A stretch of DNA of 64,000 bases from Bradyrhizobium manausense (GTDB lineage: Bacteria; Pseudomonadota; Alphaproteobacteria; Rhizobiales; Xanthobacteraceae): positions 1-64,000 of the forward strand of contig NZ_LJYG01000085.1 of NCBI RefSeq assembly GCF_001440035.1, read 5' to 3'. Shown in pieces: positions 36,047 to 45,700 of this stretch; the stretch's first letter is position 1, and each line of letters opens with the position of its first letter. Position numbers and translations under genes: made by a program. The notes under the pieces were generated by a model, which worked only from the letters and a program-made list of their open reading frames with translations, had not been told where the DNA came from and ran no database searches.

Positions 36047-37071
36047 GCGTCGCTCTCCGGCACTGTCACGACCGCCTTGCGTCCCGCAATCTGCTTGATC
36101 AGCAAATTGGGCAGGAACAGCACGCCGTAATGCAGCCGCTGCCGGCCGACCAGCACGATCACGACCAGCACGAGCCCGATCCAGAACTGCCAATATTGCG
36201 GGGTGATGGTGGAGAACACTTCCTGGAGCATGCGGAAGATCACGGCGCCGATCAGCCCGCCATAGAGATAGCCGGTGCCGCCGATGACGAGCACCAGCAT
36301 CAGGTCGGCGGAGCGGTCGAAGGCGAACACGTCGAGCGAGGCGATCGCGGTGGTCTGGGTGAACAGCGCGCCCGCAATGCCGGCGTAGAACGCCGCAAGT
36401 GTATAGATCGCGACCAAGCGGCGGTTGACGGGGATGCCGATGGCAGCTGCCCGCAGCGGGTTGTTCTTGATCGCCCGCAGCGACAGGCCGAACGGCGAAT
36501 GCACGATGCGCCGGGCCAGCAGGAACAGCACGAACAGCACGGCCAGCGAATAGAAGAAGCCGGCCTTGCCGAACATGTCGAACGGGATCTCGCCAAGGAT
36601 CGGCTGCATCTCGATACCCTGAAGGCCGTCGGTGCCGCCGGTGATGTTGGAGAAGCGTTCGGCGAGCGCCTCCAGCAGCAGCGCGATGCCGAGCGTCACC
36701 ATCAGGCGCGTCAAGTCGACGCCGCGGATCACCAGGAAGCTGGTGGCAAAGCCGAGCACCATCGCGGCAAGGCCCGCCGCGATCAGCGCCAGCACCGGCT
36801 CGTTGATGATGCCATGAAGCGCAAGAAGTCCTGCAGCATAGGCGCCGACGCCGAAGAAGGCGGCGTGGCCGAGCGAGACGATGCCGGCATAGCCGAGGAT
36901 GAGATCGAGCGAGATCGCAAACAGCGCCAGCCGCAGGATGTCGGTCATGATCAGATAACGCGAGGGAAACAGAAAGCCGCAGGCGAGCACGACGAGCCAG
37001 AAGACGGCCTCGCCATAGTGCCAGCGCGCCTGCCGCTGGGCGTGATAACCGACGTCGGACGAAGCGCTCAT
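36043..37071 (-). CDS. livM: Branched-chain amino acid-type ABC transporter permease LivM
   Basis: Permease of 342 residues with about ten membrane segments and the LivM hallmarks LILGYAGIVSLGHAAFFGVG and FAGxAG-like FYAGIAGALFTQTTAIA. It forms the channel with LivH. The ATG at 37071 (MSASSDVG) is chosen over a TTG at 37083; it lies nine bases after the livH stop region begins. Confidence 0.92.
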   Translation of the reverse strand: MSASSDVGYHAQRQARWHYGEAVFWLVVLACGFLFPSRYLIMTDILRLALFAISLDLILGYAGIVSLGHAAFFGVGAYAAGLLALHGIINEPVLALIAAGLAAMVLGFATSFLVIRGVDLTRLMVTLGIALLLEALAERFSNITGGTDGLQGIEMQPILGEIPFDMFGKAGFFYSLAVLFVLFLLARRIVHSPFGLSLRAIKNNPLRAAAIGIPVNRRLVAIYTLAAFYAGIAGALFTQTTAIASLDVFAFDRSADLMLVLVIGGTGYLYGGLIGAVIFRMLQEVFSTITPQYWQFWIGLVLVVIVLVGRQRLHYGVLFLPNLLIKQIAGRKAVVTVPESDA

Positions 37072-37079
37072 CGGCAAGC

Positions 37080-37976
37080 TCAACGCGCGGCCGTGCGGCC
37101 GAACAGGCCGTTCGGGCGCCAGATCAGGATCACGATCATCATGGTGTAGATCACGAACGGTCCCATCTTCGGCACGTAATATTTGCCGGCGACGTCGCCG
37201 ATGCCGAGCAGCAGCGAAGCCAGGAACGGGCCTGTTATCGAGGAGGAGCCGCCGACGGTGACCACGATCAGGAAGTAGATCATGAATTTCAGCGGGAAAT
37301 ATGGATCGAGGCCGAGGATCTCGGCGCTGAGCGCGCCGCCAAGGCCGGCAAGCCCGCAGCCGAAAGCAAAGGTGAAGGCGAACACCTGCGGCACGTTGAT
37401 GCCGAGACCGCTCGCGGCACGGGGATCATCGACGGCGGCGCGCAGACGGCTGCCGAAACGCGTCTTGGCCAGCACCATCTGCAGGCCGATGGTCAGCAGG
37501 CCGCAAATCACGATGATCATCAGCCGGTAGCGGCCAATGCCGACGCCGAACACGTCGAACTGACCTTGCAGGGCAGCCGGCAGGTTGATGAAGACCCTCG
37601 AGGAGCCCTGGATGTAGTCAACGGCCGCGACCGACATGAATGCCAGGCCGATCGTAAACAGAACCTGATCGAGATGGCTACGCGCATAGAGGTGGCGATA
37701 GAGCGTGCGCTCGAGCACGATGCCGATCACCGCGGACGAGACGAAGGCGAGCGGCAGGGCCGCGAAGAACGGCCAGCCATGCTGGTTCACCAGCAGCATG
37801 CAGACATAACCGCCGGCCATGGCGAAGGCGCCATGGGCGAGATTGACGAAGTTCATCAGGCCCAGCGTGACCGCGAGCCCGCAGGCGATCACGAACAGCA
37901 GCATGCCGTAGGCCACGCCATCGAACAGGTTGGTGAGGATTGAGGTCATCGAGACTGGATCGATCCTGATAGACAT
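37080..37976 (-). CDS. livH: Branched-chain amino acid-type ABC transporter permease LivH
   Basis: Permease of 298 residues. YGMLLFVIACGLAVTLGLMN and FVNLAHGAFAMAGGY are the LivH signature; RAAVDDPRAASGLGINV is the cytoplasmic EAA-like loop. The ATG at 37976 is used, though MTSILTNLF at 37949 is a reasonable alternative with a shorter leader. The gap to livK holds a palindromic repeat, so translation is not coupled across it. Confidence 0.92.
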   Translation of the reverse strand: MSIRIDPVSMTSILTNLFDGVAYGMLLFVIACGLAVTLGLMNFVNLAHGAFAMAGGYVCMLLVNQHGWPFFAALPLAFVSSAVIGIVLERTLYRHLYARSHLDQVLFTIGLAFMSVAAVDYIQGSSRVFINLPAALQGQFDVFGVGIGRYRLMIIVICGLLTIGLQMVLAKTRFGSRLRAAVDDPRAASGLGINVPQVFAFTFAFGCGLAGLGGALSAEILGLDPYFPLKFMIYFLIVVTVGGSSSITGPFLASLLLGIGDVAGKYYVPKMGPFVIYTMMIVILIWRPNGLFGRTAAR

Positions 37977-37978
37977 TC

Positions 37979-38068
37979 GTCATTCCGGGGCAGCGCAGCG
38001 CTGAATCCGGAATCTCGCTTCAACAACTTCGAGATCCCGGGTTCGCGCTAAGCACGCCCCGGGATGAC
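37979..38068. repeat. Palindromic intergenic repeat, family A
   Basis: Framed by GTCATTCCGGGG and CCCCGGGATGAC, with inner words AATCTCGCTT and CTTCGAGATCCCGGG similar to the other family A copies. It lies inside the operon between livK and livH, where it could form a hairpin protecting livK mRNA and lowering read-through. Confidence 0.75.
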
Positions 38069-38080
38069 CGCTTTCGCGGG

Positions 38081-39265
38081 TCACTTCTTAGTCTTGCCGA
38101 GATCCTTGACGGCCTCGAAGACCTGGAACTCGACATTGTAGAGCTCGCCGTCAGACTTCGACCTTGCGACCCTGCGGATATAGATATTCTGGACGATGTC
38201 GCGGGTCTCCGGATCAATCGAGATCGGGCCGCGCGGGCTCTCCCATTTCTGGCCCTTCATGGCCTCGACCAGCTTGGTGCCGTCGGTGTCGCCACCCGTC
38301 TTCTTCAATGCCTCGTAGATCAGGTGAATGCCGTCATAGCCGCTCACCGCCATGAAGCCGGGACGGCTGTTGAAGGCCTTCTTGTACGCCGCCACGAAGT
38401 CCTTGTTCATCTGCGAGGGATGGGCCGCGGAATAGAGATGTGCGGTCACGGTGCCGATCACGGCGTCCCCCATGTTGTTGAGGAGATCGTCGTCGGTGAC
38501 GTCGCCCGGCCCGATCACCTTGATGCCGGCCTTGTCGAGGCCGCGCTCGGCATATTGCTTCATGAAATTGCCGCCTTGGCCCGCCGGCACGAACACGAAG
38601 ATCGCGTCGGGCTTGGCATCCTTCATGCGCTGGAGGAAGGGCGCGAAGTCAGGATTTTGCAGGGGCACCTTGACCTCTTCGACCACCTCGCCGCCGCCGG
38701 CCGTGAAATTCTGCTTGAAGAAATTCAGCGCATCGTTGCCCGGCGCGTAGTCGGAGGTCAGCGTCGCCACCTTCTTGATGCCGTTCTGCACGGCCCAGTC
38801 GCCGATGATGGTGGAGGATTGCGCAAGCGTGAAGCTCGTGCGCACGATGTAAGGCGAGCGCTCGGTGATGATCGAGGTGCCCGCCGCCATCACGATTTCC
38901 GGAATCTTCGCTTGCGTTGCAAGCGGCGCCGCGGCGAGCGCCGCCGGCGTGACGCCGAAGCCGGCGATGAAGTTGACCTTGTCGTTGACGATCAGCTCCT
39001 GCGCGGCGGTCTTGGTCTTGTCCGGGATCGCCGCATCGTCCTTGACGATGATCTCGACCTTCTTGCCGGCGACGGTTTCGCCGTTCTGCTGGATGTAGAG
39101 CTTGATCGCGTTCTCGATCTGCTTGCCGGTCGAGGCCTGGCCGCCGGTCATCGGCAGGATCAGGCCGATCTTGACGGTGTCTTCCGCCCTGGCCGGTGAG
39201 AGGCCCGCAAGGCCCGCGATGGCGGCAATGGCAGCCGCCCGAGAAAACGTCTTGTGTTCGAACAT
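38081..39265 (-). CDS. livK: Branched-chain amino acid-type ABC transporter, periplasmic binding protein
   Basis: Protein of 394 residues. A signal peptide (MFEHKTFSRAAAIAAIAGLA, then GLSPARA) is followed by EDTVKIGLILPMTGGQASTG, the type I periplasmic binding fold. GFGVTPAALAAAPLATQAKI and YGxxGYDGIHL-like text later are typical of LivK. The substrate is unknown; many of these bind aromatic or other organic acids rather than leucine. The ATG at 39265 follows GGGGAGGG. First gene of the operon livK-H-M-G-F with the MetE-like gene at its end. Confidence 0.92.
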   Translation of the reverse strand: MFEHKTFSRAAAIAAIAGLAGLSPARAEDTVKIGLILPMTGGQASTGKQIENAIKLYIQQNGETVAGKKVEIIVKDDAAIPDKTKTAAQELIVNDKVNFIAGFGVTPAALAAAPLATQAKIPEIVMAAGTSIITERSPYIVRTSFTLAQSSTIIGDWAVQNGIKKVATLTSDYAPGNDALNFFKQNFTAGGGEVVEEVKVPLQNPDFAPFLQRMKDAKPDAIFVFVPAGQGGNFMKQYAERGLDKAGIKVIGPGDVTDDDLLNNMGDAVIGTVTAHLYSAAHPSQMNKDFVAAYKKAFNSRPGFMAVSGYDGIHLIYEALKKTGGDTDGTKLVEAMKGQKWESPRGPISIDPETRDIVQNIYIRRVARSKSDGELYNVEFQVFEAVKDLGKTKK

Positions 39266-39495
39266 CAGATGTCCCTCCCCTTCATTCCTGACTTTCTTGT
39301 GCGCTGGACCGAGTGCCCGGTCCTTGCCTGGCTTTAACCCACGCACGAGCGATTTCGCGCGTCACATGGCGTCTTTCGCGCCCTCATTGTCAATCGGACG
39401 TTTGGCGATCATTCGGCGCTAGGCCCGCGCGTTCCGGTTACCAACATTGCAAAGCGATATCGGGTCACGTCGGGGTAACCCGAGCGCCCGAATTC

Positions 39496-39535
39496 GCACC
39501 ATTTCATTTGTACGATTGTACAAAGGAAATGGTGC
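39496..39535. promoter_or_regulatory. Long inverted repeat (40 bases), candidate operator
   Basis: Arms GCACCATTTCATTTGTAC and GTACAAAGGAAATGGTGC pair with a single mismatch around a GATT loop. There is no T-run on either side, so it is not a standard terminator. The central TTTGTAC-GATT-GTACAAA resembles a dimeric repressor site. It may control livK or the lipoprotein gene. Confidence 0.55.
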
Positions 39536-39682
39536 TGTCAACGAAAAAGCCCCCTCGCCGGCCAAGCAGATTGTCGCGAGCCGTCGGCTGCAGTCTAGGA
39601 ATGCGTCTGCCGGCGTGGATGGAGGATTTCGTCTTTCATTTGCAGAATCCGGACATCGGGGAGAGCCGATCCGCCGATTTCA

Positions 39683-39698
39683 AGGTATTTTTATACCT
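39683..39698. promoter_or_regulatory. AT-rich palindrome near the lipoprotein promoter
   Basis: AGGTAT, four T, ATACCT: a perfect 6-bp inverted repeat in the AT-rich stretch 39680-39722, about 100 bases before the lipoprotein start. Plausible operator or promoter core; not proven. Confidence 0.35.
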
Positions 39699-39795
39699 AT
39701 CTCGAATAAGCCTATTTTACCTTGTTGAAGGCTACGGTTCCGACAGCGCCGCTCGTCCGGCGCCCGGTCCCTCGTCCCGATTGCTGCACCCGACC

Positions 39796-40080
39796 ATGTC
39801 CAGACGTTTCCGTTTCATCGTCTCTCTGCTCGCGCTCGCCGCGGGCCTGTCCGGCTGCGGCACGGTCAACGAAAAGCTCTCGGCCGGCATGGGCGACTAC
39901 ATCCCGCAATGGGCCGGCGGCCTGCCGGCGGATGCCCCGCCCCGGCCGGGCACGCCGCAATACGACGCCTACATGAAGGAACGCGAGCGCAAGCGGCTGA
40001 TGCCGGCGGCGGATCGCGACAAGGAAGAGCAGGCGCAGAAGGGCGCGACCGGATCCACGTCGGGCGAGGCGGTGCGCTGA
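39796..40080 (+). CDS. Small putative lipoprotein (94 aa)
   Basis: Begins MSRRFRFIVSLLALAAGLSG followed by Cys: a lipoprotein signal with lipobox LSGC, so the mature protein would be anchored in a membrane through Cys21. The rest is hydrophilic, with PQWAGGLPADAPPRPGTPQYDAYM and a basic/acidic tail. No known domain. From memory similar proteins occur in Bradyrhizobium. The ATG at 39796 is chosen for the signal; longer open frames upstream are not supported. Confidence 0.7.
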   Translation: MSRRFRFIVSLLALAAGLSGCGTVNEKLSAGMGDYIPQWAGGLPADAPPRPGTPQYDAYMKERERKRLMPAADRDKEEQAQKGATGSTSGEAVR

Positions 40081-40090
40081 GGTGCATCTG

Positions 40091-40190
40091 GTCATTCCGG
40101 GGCGCGCAAAGCGCGAACTATGGTGCGCAATTGCGCACCTGAGAATCTCGAGATTCCGGGTTCGATGCTAACGCATCGCCCCGGAATGAC
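40091..40190. repeat. Palindromic intergenic repeat, family A (long copy, inverted)
   Basis: Framed by GTCATTCCGGGG and CCCCGGAATGAC with internal GGTGCGCAATTGCGCACC at 40122-40139. It is nearly the reverse complement of the copy at 33334-33433. It lies between the convergent lipoprotein and purU genes. Confidence 0.8.
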
Positions 40191-40196
40191 GGTGCG

Positions 40197-41060
40197 CTAA
40201 TCCACGAACACCACGGTCTTGCGGCCGTTGAGGATGACGCGGTCGTCGAGGTGATAGCGGATTGCGCGCGCGAGCACGCGGCGTTCGATGTCGCGGCCTT
40301 TGCGAACGAGATCCTCAGGCGTGTCGCGATGACTGATGCGCTCGACGTCCTGGTCGATGATCGGGCCTTCGTCGAGATCGCGCGTGACGTAATGGGCGGT
40401 GGCGCCGATCAGTTTCACGCCGCGCTCGTGGGCCTGGTGATAGGGCTTTGCACCTTTGAAGCCCGGCAGGAAGGAGTGATGGATGTTGATGCAACGTCCG
40501 GACAGTTTTGCCGACAGATCATCCGACAGGATCTGCATGTAGCGGGCGAGCACCACGAGATCGGTCCCGGTCCTGGCGACGAGATCGAGGATCTGGGCCT
40601 CCTGCTCGCGCTTTGTCTCCTTGGTGACTGGCAGATAATGGAACGGTATCTCGCCGAAATCGAGCCCGGCATAGACCTCGCGCGGGTGATTGGAGACGAT
40701 CGCGGCCAGGCTCATCGGCAATTCGCCGGTGCGCCAGCGGTAGAGGATGTCGACCAGGCAATGGTCGGACTTCGACACCAGCAGCATCACCTTGCGACGC
40801 GCGGCGCGGTCGCGCATCTGCCACTCCATGCCGAAACGCTCGGCAATCGCGGCAAAGCCGGTCTGCAGCGCCGCCAGTTCCACGGCGAGATCAGCCGCGG
40901 TGAACACCACGCGCATGAAGAATTTCTTGGTCTCGACATCGTCGAACTGCTGTGCGTCGAGAATGTTCTGTCCGGAGTTCGCCAGGAAGGTCGACACCGC
41001 CGAGACGATGCCGGGACGATCCGGGCAGGACAAGGTCAGAACGTATTGATGATCGGGCAT
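40197..41060 (-). CDS. purU: Formyltetrahydrofolate deformylase
   Basis: Protein of 287 residues. An N-terminal ACT domain ([20 protein letters not shown]) is followed by a formyltransferase-like catalytic domain with [19 protein letters not shown] and [17 protein letters not shown], carrying the Asn, His and Asp triad. PurU hydrolyses 10-formyl-THF to formate and THF, balancing the one-carbon pool; the ACT domain senses methionine or glycine in E. coli. Its presence fits the nearby methyl-cycle genes. Confidence 0.95.
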   Translation of the reverse strand: MPDHQYVLTLSCPDRPGIVSAVSTFLANSGQNILDAQQFDDVETKKFFMRVVFTAADLAVELAALQTGFAAIAERFGMEWQMRDRAARRKVMLLVSKSDHCLVDILYRWRTGELPMSLAAIVSNHPREVYAGLDFGEIPFHYLPVTKETKREQEAQILDLVARTGTDLVVLARYMQILSDDLSAKLSGRCINIHHSFLPGFKGAKPYHQAHERGVKLIGATAHYVTRDLDEGPIIDQDVERISHRDTPEDLVRKGRDIERRVLARAIRYHLDDRVILNGRKTVVFVD

Positions 41061-41220
41061 GGCTGTTGAAGAGATGGCTCTTGACGAAAGATTGGGCAGC
41101 GGCGCGGAACGACCCGCGATTTGCGCCCTGCTCTAGCACTGTGGCTGGCCTTGCGCCAATCCCGACGACGGAGTCAGGATGAACGGACGATTGCGATATT
41201 GGACTGACCGGAGCACGCCC

Positions 41221-42060
41221 ATGGCCGACCGCTTGAACGGCACCCGCATCCTGATTCTGGAGACCCGCGAGGAGGCGCAGTTCTCGAAGCTCCTGGCCGA
41301 GCAGGGCGCCGAGGTCGTGCAATGCCCGATGTTCACCATTCAGGATGCGCCGGACCCGGCCCCGGTCGAAGCCTGGATCCACCGCGCCATCGACAAGCCG
41401 TTTGACGACCTCGTGCTGATGACCGGTGAAGGCTTGCGGCGGATCATGAAGCTCGCGCGCACGCGCGGGCTCGACCAAGCCTTTGTCGCGGCACTGGCCA
41501 AATCGCGAAAATTTACCCGCGGGCCGAAACCCGGCAGGGCGCTGCGTGAAATCGCGCTCGAGGCGCAGCAGACCACCGAGAAGCCGACCACCGAAGGCGT
41601 GATCGAGATGCTGGGCAAGCTCGACTTGAAGGGGCACCGCCTCGGCCTCCAGCTCTATCCGGACAAGGACCACAGCGCGCTGACCGGCGCACTCGCGGCG
41701 CAAGGTGCGGAGGTCGATACGGTGCTGCCTTACGTCTACGACTCCAAAGCCGCGGACGCCAATATCATCGCCGCCATCGACGAGATGGCGGAGGGACGCA
41801 TCGACTCCATCGCGCTGACAAATCTTGGCCAGGTCCGCCGGCTGATCGAGGCGGCCAAGGCGCATGGCAGCGAAGCGAAGCTGCGCGCGGGGTTTGAGCG
41901 GACATTGATCGCCTCAGTCGGACCGGCCGTCTCCGGCGAACTCGCCGCGCATGGTTTGCGCACCGACGTTTCGCCGGCCGATGAAGCCTTCTTCATGCGC
42001 CCGCTGATCTCGGCGATGGCGGCGGCGTTGGCGGAAAGGCAGCCGAGGACGGCGAGCTGA
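41221..42060 (+). CDS. Uroporphyrinogen-III synthase (HemD) family protein
   Basis: Protein of 279 residues from the ATG at 41221 (MADRLNGTRILILETREEAQ). An in-frame ATG at 41179 with GGAG before it is also possible and would add 14 residues. The HemD-like two-domain pattern is visible in FDDLVLMTGEGLRRI, GLQLYPDKDHSALTGAL and IDSIALTNLGQVRRL. Sequence conservation in this family is low. No other heme gene is nearby, so it may be a paralogue with another role rather than the main hemD. Confidence 0.75.
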   Translation: MADRLNGTRILILETREEAQFSKLLAEQGAEVVQCPMFTIQDAPDPAPVEAWIHRAIDKPFDDLVLMTGEGLRRIMKLARTRGLDQAFVAALAKSRKFTRGPKPGRALREIALEAQQTTEKPTTEGVIEMLGKLDLKGHRLGLQLYPDKDHSALTGALAAQGAEVDTVLPYVYDSKAADANIIAAIDEMAEGRIDSIALTNLGQVRRLIEAAKAHGSEAKLRAGFERTLIASVGPAVSGELAAHGLRTDVSPADEAFFMRPLISAMAAALAERQPRTAS

Positions 42061-42070
42061 TCTTCCTTGC

Positions 42071-42754
42071 CTAGCTTGCCACCTGCGAGGCGGCCGACAT
42101 CAGCTCCTGATGGCTCGGCGCTCCGAACATGCGCCGGCCGCCATCGGGAACCTCGGTAAACGTCCAACGCACGATCCCTTCCCGATCGAGCAGGAATTGG
42201 CCGAACAATTGGCCTGTGCCGCCTGCCGCCATACGCTGGTCGGCTTCGGTCATCTCATAGCCGTCCTTGTTGTTGAGGTACTCGGCGGCCGCCGGACGCG
42301 CCATCGGCCCAGGCAATTCGCCAGGCATATCGACCGGTGGCATGCTCATGAGCACATCCATGCCGACCTTGCGCGGCCAATCGGTCTCGTTCTCCGTGAA
42401 CTCGAGATTGGGCAAACCGAACGCATGATGCGAGACCCTCTCGGGGTCGGAGGCAGCGAGCAAGTTCGGCAGGGGATGATAGCGGAAGTAGAGCCGCGCC
42501 CGGTCGGCCGGCGTATTGACGATCGTGAGACTTTCAATGCCCCTTCCGCGCAGCTCGCCGTCGAGCTGGGCCTGCGCCGCGATGTGGCGCCGGCAGAATG
42601 GGCAGTGCAGGCCCCGAAACAAGCCGACCAATATCGGACGATGCCCGCGGTAATCCTCGAGCGCGATCTTCCCTTCGCGTGTGATGGCCTCCAACACGAC
42701 GTTCGGTGCGCGATCACCCGGTTGAAGCGGTCCATCGACATGACGATCTGACAT
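42071..42754 (-). CDS. Thioredoxin-fold AhpC/TSA-like peroxiredoxin family protein
   Basis: Protein of 227 residues with QPGDRAPNVVLEAITREGKI and GLFRGLHCPFCRRHIAAQ, a CxxC motif at the N-terminal end of the second helix, as in thioredoxin-like peroxiredoxins. A long insertion follows (VGMDVLMSMPPVDMPGELPG). No signal peptide, so cytoplasmic. Probably a thiol reductase or peroxidase; partner unknown. It follows the giant regulator by 21 bases and is likely co-transcribed with it. Confidence 0.78.
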   Translation of the reverse strand: MSDRHVDGPLQPGDRAPNVVLEAITREGKIALEDYRGHRPILVGLFRGLHCPFCRRHIAAQAQLDGELRGRGIESLTIVNTPADRARLYFRYHPLPNLLAASDPERVSHHAFGLPNLEFTENETDWPRKVGMDVLMSMPPVDMPGELPGPMARPAAAEYLNNKDGYEMTEADQRMAAGGTGQLFGQFLLDREGIVRWTFTEVPDGGRRMFGAPSHQELMSAASQVAS

Positions 42755-42775
42755 GGTTGAACTCCCTCACATTGG

Positions 42776-45700
42776 CTAGTCAAGAAACGGCAGTACGATC
42801 AGCCCAGCAGGATCGAGCCCATGCCGCTCACAGACATCATGGGCCAGCGCGAAATAACGCTCGGCCTCCGGCAGGTCGCCTCGATCAAGATTCAAAGTCG
42901 CAAGACCATCATAGCATGGAAAGAGCTGCTGCGGCTCACCGGTCTCACTCGCGACCTCGATGGCCTCGTGGTAGCAGCGCACGGCAAGGTCAGGCCGGAA
43001 ATGGCATTGATGGATCTGCCCGAGCACGATCAAGGGAACCGGGAGATGCTCGCGCTGATCGAGCGCACGGTCGATCTCGATCGCCTTTTCGGCAGCCGGC
43101 ACCCCCTCATCGGTGCATCTGTCCGTGAAGGTGCAACAGGCGACGGAAAAGTTGGCGAGAAGGCGCGCCTGGAAGCCGAGATCGCCGATGCGATGAGCGA
43201 CATCGAGCCCACGCCGGCATACGTCGATGGCTTGCGCCGGGTCGATGATCGTGTAGAGCACTCCGAGGTTGGTGTAGCCGCGGCACGCCACATTGAGGAG
43301 GCCGGCGGCTTCGGCAGACGCGACACTTTGCTCCACCTCATGCACTGCATCCTGGTGTCGCCCAAGCCGCGCCAGCGCAACCCCTTTGGTGTTGAGCGCC
43401 TCCGCAATGGCGCGCGCCGCCTCGATGCCGGCCTGACCATCCGCGTCCACCGACACAGAGCGCGCGTAACCGAGCGCCTCGTCGGCCCATCGCGCGGCAG
43501 CGACGTGATCACCCACGCGAAACGCGAGACGGCCGCGCTCCTGCAGGAGGTGTGCCCACTCGATCGGCGCGTCGACCCCCGCAAGCCGCTCTGCCGCCTC
43601 GGCATAGTGCGCCTCCGCGTTGACGCGCTTGCCGGCGTCCCACAACAATCGGCCGAGATTGCGAAGAATTCGCGCCTCGCCGACGCGGTCCTCTGCCGCG
43701 CGGTATCGCTCCAGCGCGCATCGATAATGCTCCTCGGCCGTGCTTCGGCGGCCAGCCACGCGACATAGGTCGGCAATGCGCTCGTGCAGGACGAGGCGTT
43801 CCGGCTCCCATTCGCTGCCGGTCGACAGTACCTTGAACGACTGCTGGTAGAATCGAAGGGCATCGTCATTGGCGTAGCTTGCGCGTGCGCGATCGCCGGC
43901 AGCGCGCAGATAGCGCGCCCCTTTCGGCCTGCTCGCGCTCAGACTGAAGTGATGTCCGAGCAGTATGAGATCTTCGAGGCGCTCCGGATCATCACCATAA
44001 AGCCGCTCCAGCGCGGCACCAATCCGTTCATGAAGCTCGATCCGGCGCTGCAGGAGCAGATTTTGATAAATCACATCCTGAAGCATGGTTTGCGTAAAGC
44101 GGTAGGTCCGCAGGGAAATCGAGTTCGAGCCCGCGATCTCCTCGATGATCTCAGCCTCGCACAGAAGTTCGAGCCCTGCATCAACCCTTGCCGGATCGGT
44201 TGCCGCAGCGCCGAGGACAGCCGCATCAAAGCGCGGACCGATCACCGCTGCCTCCTGTGCCAGGCGGCGCACCTGGTGCGGCAAGCGGTCGAGGCGCGCT
44301 AGCAACAGAGCCTGGATGCTCGCCGGAATGTCCGCGGCGGCTTCATCCGACTTCACCCGCCATAGCGCGCCGTCACGCTCCAGGGCGCCGGCTTCGATCA
44401 GGCCGCGGATGATCTCCTCGAGGAAAAGCGGATTGCCGCCGGCGCGATCGAGGATACGACTGAACAGGCGTCTCGGCGGTTCACGCCAACCGTGAATGAA
44501 ATAGGCCGCGAGCAATCTTTGTCCGTCAACCTCGCCAAGTTGGGGTAGCCGAAGGGTTGCGTGACTGATTTTGCTCGAACCGAACTGGTCCAGTTCCAGC
44601 ATCGGCCGATGCGTGAACAGCAGCATCAGCCGCGTCCGCTCCAAACGGTCCATCAGGAACCGCAACGCTTCAAGGGACACCGCGTCGGCCCAGTGCAGGT
44701 CCTCGACGACGATCAGCAGCGGCGACAGTGCCAGGCGGCGTTCAAAGATGGTGCGGATCGCGAAGAATATCTGCCGGCGGAGCTGTTCGGGCTCGACGTG
44801 CCTCAGCACGGCACTGGGGTCGCCGAGGCCGAGCACGTGCAGATAGAGGGGCATCAGGCGGTCGGCCTCGTCCGTCGCGAGGCCAAGCTCCGACAGCGCT
44901 TGCGCGACTTTCGCCTCTGCCTCCGCGGCGCCGGCCTTCTGCGCGATGCCATAGGCGCTGCGCAGCACCGCGGCGAGCGCGCCATAGGATTGTTCGCCGA
45001 GCGGCGAGCAGGCCGCCTGCCGGATCGCCACGCCTGCGAAGCGATCGTCATCGCGGATGCGGGCTACGAATTCGCTGACCAAGCGGGTTTTCCCGATGCC
45101 GGCTTCGCCGACCAGGCGCACCAGTTGAGCCGCGCCGCCGCACGCCAGATCAAGGCTGCCGATCATGCGCGCAAGCTCTGCGTCGCGGCCGATCACCGGC
45201 GCATTGAGGCCCAGCGCGTCGAGGCCTCGTGCCGCACGCGGCGTGTCGAGCGGCTCCTTCAGACGATGGATCAGAACGCTGCCCATCCTGCCCTTGAGCG
45301 AGACCTCGCCAAGCGAGTCGTAGGAGAACGCGTGCCGCGTCAGGCGGTGGGTCAACGGGCCGACCAGCACCTCGCCCGGCGCCGCCATCGACTGCAGTCG
45401 CTGGGCGGTATTCACGGTGTCGCCGGTCACCGAATAGGATTTGGCAGCGCCCACACCGAGCCCGCCCGCAACGACGTGCCCGGTGTTTATGCCGACATGG
45501 AGCAGCAGGGGTGAGCCGGCATATGCCTTTGCGCGTTCGCTGAGACGCGCCGTCCGGCCGATCATATCGAGGGCAGCGCGGACCGCCCGCTCCGGGTCGT
45601 CCTCGTGTGCGGCCGGTGCACCGAACAGAGCAAGCAGCGCATCGCCGATGAACTTGTCCACGAAGCCGCCGAAGCTTTGCACCGCGGCCGTCAACTCCTC

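Larger units (their letters stand above)
39266..39795. other. 530-base non-coding gap with two palindromes
   Basis: Divergent promoter region of livK (-) and the small lipoprotein (+). It is less GC-rich than its surroundings toward the right. It holds the 40-base inverted repeat at 39496-39535 and the AGGTAT/ATACCT palindrome at 39683-39698, annotated separately. An open frame covering it has no protein-like character. Confidence 0.6.
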
